Of a DNA stretch of 64,000 nt, positions 27,000-33,973 are shown one piece after another. The notes beneath the pieces are model-generated. The model saw only the letters and a list, made by a program, of their open reading frames with translations. It was not told the origin of the DNA and did not search any database. The stretch is from an uncultured Lachnospiraceae bacterium. Its GTDB lineage: Bacteria; Bacillota; Clostridia; Lachnospirales; Lachnospiraceae. Both the position numbers and the translations under genes were made by a program. Each line of letters opens with the position of its first letter. Within the stretch, counting starts at the first letter, position 1. The stretch spans positions 1-64,000 of the forward strand of contig CAMWTP010000031.1 in assembly GCA_947177165.1 (NCBI GenBank). The letters run 5' to 3'.

Positions 27000-29060
27000 C
27001 TACAGCATCAGCTGCCCCTCAATTCCGTCGAAGTCAATCGTCTTGTTCGTTCCATCCTTGTGCATGATTGTCACAGGTCCGTAGCCGCCTCTTGACTGCG
27101 GATCGGTATAACAAATCTTCTGAATTGGGAACAATTCGTCATCCGTAAAGTCTGTCAGATCTTCCTTCGTGATCACCTGTGAGACAAGTACCACCTGCTC
27201 ATAATGGTTGTGATTGTTCCTTGCGGTCTCGGCATACACGACAATCGAATGCTCCGAGTCAGGATTGGTACCAGTGCTGTTCACTATTTTCAGACTGTCC
27301 CAGCCGTCGTAGATGGTCATAGCCAGCTGTTTCTCCCGCCCTGTAAAATCTTTTCCTTTCAGAATGACCGCATGTGCCTTTCCGCCCTCATAATCCTGCT
27401 CTTTCGTGATGATTTCCGTGCCGTTGTCAGGAAAACCGTATGCGCCGAGTGTCAGTCCGATCGGTTTCTTGAACAACCGAATCTTGTCCGCGCGCATCAC
27501 CCCATAGGGCACTGTGTAATCGGCAAGATTCATGGCCTGCATCCAGTGGCACTCTGTCTCCAGCTCATATCCAAAGAACTGTCTGCGGTAGAGCACGCCG
27601 TCCTTTTCTCCATGCCAGAATGTCACATTCGCCTTGTCATACGTGTCTGTCGTCACATCGTGGAGAACATACTGCTGTGACTCCACATGCTCGGAGGGCG
27701 CCGATTCCCACGGATATTTTGTGTTAAAGCAGAGCTTGGAATAATTCCACATGCCATGCTCGTCCTTCTTATTTTTCACAACCTTTCCGCTGCGCAATAT
27801 AGTCTCACCGTTTGCCTTGTGATTGCTAAAACACAGCGCCGGACCATTCAAAGTCGTTGTTTTTACTTCTTTTTCACCCAGTTTTTCCCATGTTCCGTTG
27901 TTCTCCTTCGCCGTCCAGAATGGGTGGTCAGCTGGTAAATGCAGACACAAAAATGCCTTACCGAGCCAGAAAGGCGACTCCGCACACGAATAGCCCTGCA
28001 CAAGCGGCGTGAACTGTCCGTAAAATCCAAGTGTTGGTACTCCCTTGTACAAAAAGTCCTCACGCCCCATAAACTGCATCAGGGAGCCCGATGAGATGCG
28101 CCTTGCAAGTCCGGGATCTGCCGTATGATTGCGGAGCATCATATTGCCGTCAAAAGCGCTGGTCGCGGCATTGCGGTAAATATTGCTTCTGCCCCACATA
28201 TTCGTAAAGCCGTCCTCGTCAAAAAAGTCTGCATACGTCTTCATCAGCACATTTGAATTTTCCTCAAATCTCTTTGCCAGATACGGCTCATGTTCATAGC
28301 CGTACCACTGGTTCCAGAGCGGCGCATACACATTGAACGCCCAGCAGGAGTAATAGTCAAACAAATGCCCGTCGCGGTACCATCCATCCCCCGCATAGTA
28401 GGCAAGAACCGCCTGCGCGTGCTCCCGCATGACATCATGGTCAATCTCATAGCCCTCCATGTTCAGAAATGCCATGTCGAGCATGTTGAAAAGCCGCCAG
28501 TTCTGCGGCACTGTGTTTCCATACGCATACTCGAGCAAAAAGTCCGCGATAATGTCCTTTTCCTCTTTTGTGTAAGTATCCCATATCTCTGCCCTGCTCA
28601 TCCACAGGCAGATGACAAGGGCACAAGTCTCAACCGTCTGCTGGAACGTGCAAAACGGGTCTGTATTTTGCGAAAGCTTTTTGCACTCTGCATAACTTCC
28701 CACATATACACTGTCGCCCGGAGTACACGATCTTAGAATATGGCTCTTGTAATAATTTCTGACACTGATGTCATTTATTACCAACTCCGGCTTCATATGA
28801 ATGAGCGGTGCGGCAATAAAAAGCGAGCGCGCAAGCCCCTCAAAATACTCCGCCTTGAGCTCCCACACGGCGTCGGCGCTGTGCGGATATGTAATCTTTG
28901 TCTCTTTGCGCGGCATCACAACAGGGTCCTGAAAATCCTTGATATTCTGGAAAACGCCGTTTAGCAAATACTCTGCCGCCTCAATCCAGCTCTCCCGCGT
29001 CAGCCCGGTATATGGGCTTAACTCATAATCTAAATGTTTCGGTTTAAATCTATTATTCAC
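27000..29060 (-). CDS. DUF2264 domain protein, glycan-degradation associated
   Basis: This 686-residue protein of the DUF2264 family has an alpha/alpha-toroid-like N-terminal half (SPYTGLTRESWIEAAEYLL, QNWRLFNMLDMAFLNMEGY, YYAGDGWYRDGHLFDYYSCWAFN). The C-terminal half is beta-rich. The family lacks a firmly general activity but occurs with unsaturated glucuronyl hydrolases and other polysaccharide enzymes. No signal peptide is seen, so it should act in the cytoplasm on imported oligosaccharides. A GH88 gene lies upstream on the same strand, separated by Uma2. Confidence 0.88.
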   Translation of the reverse strand: MNNRFKPKHLDYELSPYTGLTRESWIEAAEYLLNGVFQNIKDFQDPVVMPRKETKITYPHSADAVWELKAEYFEGLARSLFIAAPLIHMKPELVINDISVRNYYKSHILRSCTPGDSVYVGSYAECKKLSQNTDPFCTFQQTVETCALVICLWMSRAEIWDTYTKEEKDIIADFLLEYAYGNTVPQNWRLFNMLDMAFLNMEGYEIDHDVMREHAQAVLAYYAGDGWYRDGHLFDYYSCWAFNVYAPLWNQWYGYEHEPYLAKRFEENSNVLMKTYADFFDEDGFTNMWGRSNIYRNAATSAFDGNMMLRNHTADPGLARRISSGSLMQFMGREDFLYKGVPTLGFYGQFTPLVQGYSCAESPFWLGKAFLCLHLPADHPFWTAKENNGTWEKLGEKEVKTTTLNGPALCFSNHKANGETILRSGKVVKNKKDEHGMWNYSKLCFNTKYPWESAPSEHVESQQYVLHDVTTDTYDKANVTFWHGEKDGVLYRRQFFGYELETECHWMQAMNLADYTVPYGVMRADKIRLFKKPIGLTLGAYGFPDNGTEIITKEQDYEGGKAHAVILKGKDFTGREKQLAMTIYDGWDSLKIVNSTGTNPDSEHSIVVYAETARNNHNHYEQVVLVSQVITKEDLTDFTDDELFPIQKICYTDPQSRGGYGPVTIMHKDGTNKTIDFDGIEGQLML

Positions 29061-29099
29061 ACTGATTACCTCATTCTCTTTTAATCGTTTATTTCATAT

Positions 29100-29270
29100 T
29101 TAAAAATCAACCGGAAAAATCACCTGGCAGTTCTCCTTCAATGCATTCTCATAAAATGGCAGAACATCCTCTCACCACCCCAGCGGCAGTCGCGCCCGGT
29201 TCCGCACATTTTTTCCTCAAACCCGTTCAGCATATAGTCATACCGCTCTTCTGTCGGCTCTCCTTTATTT
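29100..29270 (-). pseudogene. Remnant of an unidentified gene 3' end
   Basis: Between Uma2 and DUF2264 the minus strand spells TEERYDYMLNGFEEKMC in one frame, then after a shift FYENALKENCQVIFPVDF and a stop at 29100. There is no start or ribosome site. It looks like the decayed C-terminus of a larger gene, probably part of the glycan locus, but the family is not identifiable. Confidence 0.45.
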
Positions 29271-29305
29271 TATATACCCGATCTCATTTATCGCTTTCAT
29301 ACTGT

Positions 29306-29839
29306 TTACTTTACCTTGATCGAAAACCCTTCATAAATCCCAACAGGCACATCGTCACCAAAAGAATATTGCTCCATTTCTTCTTTTTCAAATCTATATA
29401 CCATTACCAATTCTTTTGCCGGATCGACAATCCAATATTCTCTGACTTTTGCAGCCTGATATAGAAACAGTTTTTTGAAATAATCCATCGATTTATTCTC
29501 TGGCGAGATAATTTCTATTATCCAATCAGGCGCGCCATGACAGCCTTTCTCATCCAGCTTTGATTGATCACACACAATCAAAATATCAGGTTCAACATAA
29601 TTTTTGTCATCATTATTTAAAAATACAGAAAATGGGGCAATATTTACTTCACAATCCCCACCTTCGGAATCAATGTAGTCCGCAATCATCCTGCTTAATG
29701 AAAGTAAAATTCTCTGATGTGTTCTTGTAGGCGCTGCCATATAATAAATCTGTCCGTCAATCAGCTCTGCCCGCACCCCGTCTGGCAACGCATAGATATC
29801 TTCGATTGTATAAGATTCTAACTTTTTTGCTGTCTCCAT
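29306..29839 (-). CDS. Uma2 family (DUF820) putative restriction-like nuclease
   Basis: This is a PD-(D/E)XK-fold protein of 177 residues. The motifs are YTIEDIYALPDGVRAELIDGQIYYM, the catalytic Asp in NYVEPDILIVCD, and the ExxSPEN stretch PDWIIEIISPENKSMDYFKK with its Lys. C-terminal REYWIVDPAKELVMVYRF is typical. Family function is unsettled; many copies occur in Clostridia and cyanobacteria. ATG 29839 follows AGGAGG. The frame continues upstream, but there it encodes a copy of the GH88 C-terminus rather than Uma2 sequence. Confidence 0.88.
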   Translation of the reverse strand: METAKKLESYTIEDIYALPDGVRAELIDGQIYYMAAPTRTHQRILLSLSRMIADYIDSEGGDCEVNIAPFSVFLNNDDKNYVEPDILIVCDQSKLDEKGCHGAPDWIIEIISPENKSMDYFKKLFLYQAAKVREYWIVDPAKELVMVYRFEKEEMEQYSFGDDVPVGIYEGFSIKVK

Positions 29840-29854
29840 CTTATCATCCTCCTT

Positions 29855-29929
29855 CCATATAAAGAGCTCTTTTCCAATCAGCTTCAAGACTGCTTCGATC
29901 AAATAATAATCTCCATAGCTAAATAATTC
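29855..29929 (-). pseudogene. Relic copy of a GH88 gene 3' end
   Basis: The translated stretch YGDYYLIEAV and KLIGKELFIW matches the last residues of the adjacent GH88 protein at 17 of 21 positions. The rest of that copy is gone. It marks a former tandem paralogue or a partial duplication, at which Uma2 now abuts. Confidence 0.75.
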
Positions 29930-29967
29930 CCTGACAGTCTTTGAGGTACAGCTGCCAAAACATACCA

Positions 29968-31095
29968 TTACCACATGAAGAGCTCTTTGCCCATCAGCTT
30001 CCAGACCGCCTCGATAAAATAGTAGTCGCCATAGATAATAGAGAACTCATGCTCCGCATCGTGATATGCCGCCGTGCACTTTTCCACCAGATTGTCCACG
30101 TTCTCATCCCAGCTGCAGCGCTTGTCCGCGAGTGCCTTGAGCATCTCCAGCGCAGCGTCCTCATACTTTGTTTTTTCCTTTTCAGGCACATATTTTGCAA
30201 GCTCTATAAGACCGCAGGACACGATAGCCGCCGCTGTAGAGTCCTCATAGGCCGGGGTCTCAGGCTGTCTGAAATCAACTGGTATCAGCTTTGATTCCGG
30301 AATGTTGTCAATAAAATAGTCCGCTACTTTCTTAGAGGTTTCAAGATAACGCTCTTCCTTTGTGTGGATATAACTCAGGATAAAGCCATACACCGCCCAC
30401 GCCTGCCCTCTTGTCCAGGAAGAGCCATGCCCATAGCCCTGTCCTCCGACAGAATGCAGATACTCGCCCGTCCCGGCATCAAACTCGATAATGTGCTTCG
30501 CAGAGCCGTCCTCGCGGATAAAGTGTTTTATCGCCGTGTCCGCGTGCATCTTTGCGATGTGGTAAAACTTCGGGTCGTGCAGCTCGTCCCCCGCCCAGTA
30601 CAAGAGCGGCAGGTTCATCATGCAGTCGATGATGGCACGCCCCGCAAACGAACCGTCCTCATTTCCGTCCCAGTTGTTCCACGCGCGGATAAATCTGCCG
30701 ACCGGATTAAAGCGGCTTGCGAGATTGTCCGCTGCAAGAAGCGCCCTGTTTCTCGACGCCATGTCCCCTGTCAGGTGATAGTGTGCAACGGATGTCGGCA
30801 TCCATTTGAAACCGCTGTCGTGATCCATTCCCTGACGATTCATGAGATTTTCGTCGAGCCTGATCTCTGTCCGCAATGCATTTTCGAGATAGACTGGTTC
30901 CTTCGTCGCGTGATAGAGCTGCCACATCATGCCGCCCCAGAAACCGTTTGTCCACCAGCAGATTTCCGTCTTACCCCTGTCGTCAAACACGCCGTCCTTC
31001 GTCGTGTACGGAATTTTGTTCCTGCTCCGCTCCGCCACCTTCTTTTCCTTTGCGAGAATCCTGTTGTAGACCTCGGTGATCCATTCTCTTTCCAT
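29968..31095 (-). CDS. GH88 unsaturated glucuronyl/galacturonyl hydrolase
   Basis: This enzyme hydrates and releases the 4,5-unsaturated uronic acid left by polysaccharide lyases. It has 375 residues, the normal family size. The fold is an (alpha/alpha)6 barrel with ICWWTNGFWGGMMW, MDHDSGF (Asp91/Asp93), GRAIIDCMMNLPLLYW (Asp157, a candidate catalytic pair with the former), and SWTRGQAWAVYGF. No signal peptide is present, so it is cytoplasmic. It fits with the GH2 and GH35 genes and the sugar importer in uronate-containing glycan use. Confidence 0.92.
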   Translation of the reverse strand: MEREWITEVYNRILAKEKKVAERSRNKIPYTTKDGVFDDRGKTEICWWTNGFWGGMMWQLYHATKEPVYLENALRTEIRLDENLMNRQGMDHDSGFKWMPTSVAHYHLTGDMASRNRALLAADNLASRFNPVGRFIRAWNNWDGNEDGSFAGRAIIDCMMNLPLLYWAGDELHDPKFYHIAKMHADTAIKHFIREDGSAKHIIEFDAGTGEYLHSVGGQGYGHGSSWTRGQAWAVYGFILSYIHTKEERYLETSKKVADYFIDNIPESKLIPVDFRQPETPAYEDSTAAAIVSCGLIELAKYVPEKEKTKYEDAALEMLKALADKRCSWDENVDNLVEKCTAAYHDAEHEFSIIYGDYYFIEAVWKLMGKELFMW

Positions 31096-31213
31096 AACAA
31101 AGTCCTTTCCTTTGACTATATTTTTTCTTTCCCTATATGTACCCTGAAATTTTGATTCCGAATCATCTTTTCGTAATTCTGATAACTCCGCCCATGTGTT
31201 CCTTCGTCCGACT

Positions 31214-31242
31214 CACCAATCACCTCCTCGTAAAAGCATGAC
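31214..31242 (-). pseudogene. Short Sel1-repeat relic
   Basis: On the minus strand the sequence encodes SLSCFYEEVIG, like NLACFYEEGIG in the intact Sel1 gene further right. It is a fragment without start or stop of its own, directly past the stop of the neighbouring hypothetical gene. Confidence 0.6.
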
Positions 31243-31251
31243 AGGCTGTAT

Positions 31252-31692
31252 TCAGCCAGCCAGCATTGCCGCTTTGGAATACAGCATTTGAATCACTCCT
31301 AATACTCTTTCAGATGATAAGATTTCTTTAACAGCTGATTCAAACGAATCCTTATCATTGCACACGTATTTCGGATTAAATAATTCACAGTCCTCTTCAA
31401 AACTGCTTCCCAGCGTAATCGCTACCGGATACTCCGTTTCAGGATTTGAGTACATAATCAGAATTGTTTTTTCGTAATTATCCAACGCCTGTACTACCAC
31501 ATTAAATATTGTAGCAACCTTATATTCAATTTCCCGGGAATTTACCTTAATAAAAACAGGTTTTCCGTATACTGTAAAATTAGTCTTTTTTCCCAACAGT
31601 GCTATCTGCTCTTTCAGTATCGTATCTGGCATATCTTTTGTGCTTTTCTCCAGATCCCTCGCATCCTTAACCCCCCATAAATCTCGTGTCAT
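31252..31692 (-). CDS. Hypothetical protein, 146 aa
   Basis: This soluble alpha/beta protein of an unrecognised family begins MTRDLWGVKDARDLEKSTKD, with a conserved-looking KVATIFNVVVQALDNYEKTILIMY core. It has a good ribosome site (AAGGAGGGAATGAC before ATG). The 3' end of a truncated upstream frame overlaps this start. It lies among DUF1963 and Sel1 genes, types often found as immunity or accessory genes, but no direct evidence for such a role is visible. Confidence 0.7.
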   Translation of the reverse strand: MTRDLWGVKDARDLEKSTKDMPDTILKEQIALLGKKTNFTVYGKPVFIKVNSREIEYKVATIFNVVVQALDNYEKTILIMYSNPETEYPVAITLGSSFEEDCELFNPKYVCNDKDSFESAVKEILSSERVLGVIQMLYSKAAMLAG

Positions 31693-31880
31693 GTCATTCC
31701 CTCCTTATATCATTTAGGGAATTAAGGACTCCTTGAACATCCAGTGCTTCTGTCTCGACCAGGGCTGCAATATCTATCTCATTTTCAATAATCACCTGCA
31801 AAAGCGGCCCTATTAAATTCTTTTTAGATAAATTCCAAAATAAATACTTTATACCAACACCACCAAACCCTTCTGATTAT
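31693..31880 (-). pseudogene. Orphan C-terminus of an unidentified gene
   Basis: A minus-strand frame reads GIKYLFWNLSKKNL, LLQVIIENEIDIAAL and VETEALDVQGVLNSLNDIRRE, then stops at the next gene's start. It has no initiation codon or ribosome site and is interrupted upstream by a stop. It looks like the surviving end of a gene once coupled to the 146-aa hypothetical. Confidence 0.5.
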
Positions 31881-31920
31881 TGCAGTCCAAAACTGCTCGT
31901 TTTTCGTACATAGCTTTCTT

Positions 31921-32048
31921 TCCCCAAGACACTTTAAAATTCCCCGCACTTTCTGACAGTCTCCTCCTGCTTCTGTCCTGCTGCCAGCCTGCGTAGTATC
32001 CTGCTTTCTCCAAGTCAGTCTCCACGCCAATCCCCTCCTCGTAAATCT
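31921..32048 (-). pseudogene. Degenerate Sel1 C-terminal relic
   Basis: Minus-strand sequence from TTTACGAGGAGG onward aligns base by base, with scattered changes, to the last part of the intact Sel1 gene at 33024-33479 (FYEEGIGVETDLEKA and the LAAEQNQEEAV region). The frame is broken by small indels, leaving only the relic after the DUF1963 stop. Confidence 0.75.
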
Positions 32049-32059
32049 ATTAAAGATTT

Positions 32060-32992
32060 TTACGAACAAGCCCACTGTGCCAAAACTTTAGAAAAATCCT
32101 GTTTCTTCAAATCTTCTGTCCGAATGAGGAAATTCAGTGTGCCTCCATTCAGGGAAATGAATGCTTTCGCTCCAATATCCCCGCAAGGATAAGTAAAATC
32201 GTCACCGTCCAGCTGAAAGAGAAGCGTATCCCATGCAGACAGTGCATCATCATACAGACGTGGATCGTCCTGTTCATACCGGGGATAGCCGCCCATTTTG
32301 CAGCCGCCGCATTTCATCTGCTCTATGATCTGTTCCAGTGCCTTTCGATTTGGATGTTCCCGGTTCTCTGGTGTTTCGTCATCTATTTCATATGGCATAT
32401 AGTTTTCCGGCTCTTCCCCGGGCAGGCGCTTTTTCAAAGCCTCTGCAAAAAGATTTTCAAACTGGAAGTCATCGTAATTCACGCCTTCCTGCCCGACTGG
32501 CTGGAACGCTATTTTCAACGGTTCATCAGGAACACGCCATAATCTTTCTTCCGTATTCCAGGGGACAGGCATTTTCGCGGCGCACTCTTCCTCAGTGACA
32601 GTGCTGTCCACTTCGGGATACCAGTATATCTTCCATTGGTCCTGCACCGTTCCATCCTCCCCGCTGTACAGCCCAAATCCGCCGTCATAGTCAAAATCCG
32701 ACAGAAACAGCTGCAGGATACCTTCTTTGGGAAAATCTTCCACCGCCGGCATCTGTGCGAAATTAATCTGTGCACACAGCCATAACATTTGCCCGTCATC
32801 TCCCATGGGGTATTTCCCATCGTGCGGAAGATAGGGAACACCGCCCAAATGACTGTCTGCGATACCGTATGTCTCCTGACTTAACTGCAAATGACACACA
32901 GGCCGCCTGCTCTGCGCCTGAATCTCATCCACAATCTCCTGGCAGAGACGGATTTTTTCCATGTTCGCCTTCTCATCCTCAAAATTCATCAT
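32060..32992 (-). CDS. DUF1963 (YwqG-like) protein
   Basis: This cytoplasmic protein of the YwqG/DUF1963 family has about 310 residues. Characteristic segments are DSHLGGVPYLPHDGKYPMGDDGQMLWLCAQINFAQMP, EGILQLFLSDFDYDGG, the CGGCKMGGYPRYEQDDPR motif and WDTLLFQLDGDDF ... CGDIGAKAFI. The biochemical role is unknown; relatives occur near polymorphic-toxin loci. The start is one of two adjacent ATGs 5-8 nt after GGAGG; the preceding in-frame GTG overlaps that site. The Sel1 gene is upstream on the same strand and probably cotranscribed. Confidence 0.88.
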   Translation of the reverse strand: MMNFEDEKANMEKIRLCQEIVDEIQAQSRRPVCHLQLSQETYGIADSHLGGVPYLPHDGKYPMGDDGQMLWLCAQINFAQMPAVEDFPKEGILQLFLSDFDYDGGFGLYSGEDGTVQDQWKIYWYPEVDSTVTEEECAAKMPVPWNTEERLWRVPDEPLKIAFQPVGQEGVNYDDFQFENLFAEALKKRLPGEEPENYMPYEIDDETPENREHPNRKALEQIIEQMKCGGCKMGGYPRYEQDDPRLYDDALSAWDTLLFQLDGDDFTYPCGDIGAKAFISLNGGTLNFLIRTEDLKKQDFSKVLAQWACS

Positions 32993-33023
32993 TGGCACCT
33001 CCACAATTCCGTTCTAATTTGTT

Positions 33024-33479
33024 TCATTTTATCACAAGCTGCGAGATACAATTTATTGTATCATGATTGAATTTGGGCTTCAAGACACTTTGGAGAAGCA
33101 TTTTTTCTCTCCTGCACTTCCCGACAGCCTCTTCCTGATTTTGCTCTGCTGCCAGCTGACACCAGTATCTGGCTTTCTCCAGGTCGGTCTCCACACCGAT
33201 GCCTTCCTCGTAAAAACACGCCAGGTTGTATTGTCCGTCCCTGTCGCCGTGTCTGGCGGCACGCTCTGTCCAATATACTGCTTTCTCGATATCTTTTGCA
33301 ACACCGATGCTTTCATAATAAAAATATCCGACCTGACATTCCGCCAGCGGATATCCCTGCTCCGCGAGCTCCAAATGCCCGGCGAAACATTGCTCATACT
33401 GTCCATTGTTCCAGTATTTTTCGATTAACGCATTACACCTGTCCAGCTCTGGACACCGTTCATAGTAGCCACTCTGCAT
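33024..33479 (-). CDS. Sel1-repeat (TPR-like) protein
   Basis: This 151-residue helical-repeat protein probably serves protein-protein interaction. At least two SEL1 repeats are clear: AECQVGYFYYESIGVAKDIEKAVYWTERAA and GQYNLACFYEEGIGVETDLEKARYWCQLAA. The N-terminal part adds TPR-like helices. ATG 33479 follows GGAGG by 8 nt, so the longer frame from GTG 33500 is rejected. A promoter lies about 90 nt upstream. Relics of its 3' part occur twice downstream. Confidence 0.88.
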   Translation of the reverse strand: MQSGYYERCPELDRCNALIEKYWNNGQYEQCFAGHLELAEQGYPLAECQVGYFYYESIGVAKDIEKAVYWTERAARHGDRDGQYNLACFYEEGIGVETDLEKARYWCQLAAEQNQEEAVGKCRREKMLLQSVLKPKFNHDTINCISQLVIK

Positions 33480-33566
33480 GCCGTTTCCTCCGTCAGACAC
33501 TTCCTGCTCAAAGTCTCAAAACTTTTTCCACTGATAAGAGCACTTTGAGCATCATCTATGTATTCT

Positions 33567-33594
33567 ATTATACGCCTTTTATACACATTGTAAA
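33567..33594 (-). promoter_or_regulatory. Promoter of the Sel1-DUF1963 unit
   Basis: On the minus strand TTTACA (33589-33594), 16 nt, then a perfect TATAAT (33567-33572), about 90 nt before the Sel1 start. Confidence 0.7.
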
Positions 33595-33789
33595 GCGCTA
33601 TTTGGACAGCCTCCAAGCCCCGGCAGGTCTCCCTGATACTATGGTTTCTGACAGCTTTTTCTCCTGTGTTTTTTCAGCAGGCGGCATGTTTGGAAAACAG
33701 ATAATGCTCATTTTTTGTGATACACGGACAGTCCTTATACGAAGGGATTATACATTTCGTAACTTTTCATAGAAATACTTCCACTATTA

Positions 33790-33798
33790 TGCTATAAT
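33790..33798 (+). promoter_or_regulatory. Extended -10 promoter of the GH2 gene
   Basis: TGCTATAAT is an extended -10 element (TGnTATAAT). No good -35 is seen 17 nt upstream. It would give a leader of about 170 nt before the GH2 start. Confidence 0.5.
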
Positions 33799-33973
33799 CA
33801 GCCATGAGAGGGCATACCACTTTCCGGGTACATTCATAAAATAGAATCATTACAGGAACTGTCGCGAATCAAACAATCCAGTACAGCATTGCACAAATAC
33901 CAGACACTGTTTTCACTGTTACTTACGCAGCACTGGGGCGTGGCAATTCCCTATGAAAGGAGTTGTAATTCTT

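Larger units (their letters stand above)
33480..33973. other. Divergent intergenic region, Sel1 gene / GH2 gene
   Basis: About 490 nt holding the two outward promoters (33567-33594 minus, 33790-33798 plus) and a long GH2 leader. No gene with a credible start was found. Confidence 0.6.

Noticed and set aside
31824-32075. 83-codon minus-strand frame
   Set aside because: It reads a Sel1 relic in the wrong frame; the correct frame is broken.
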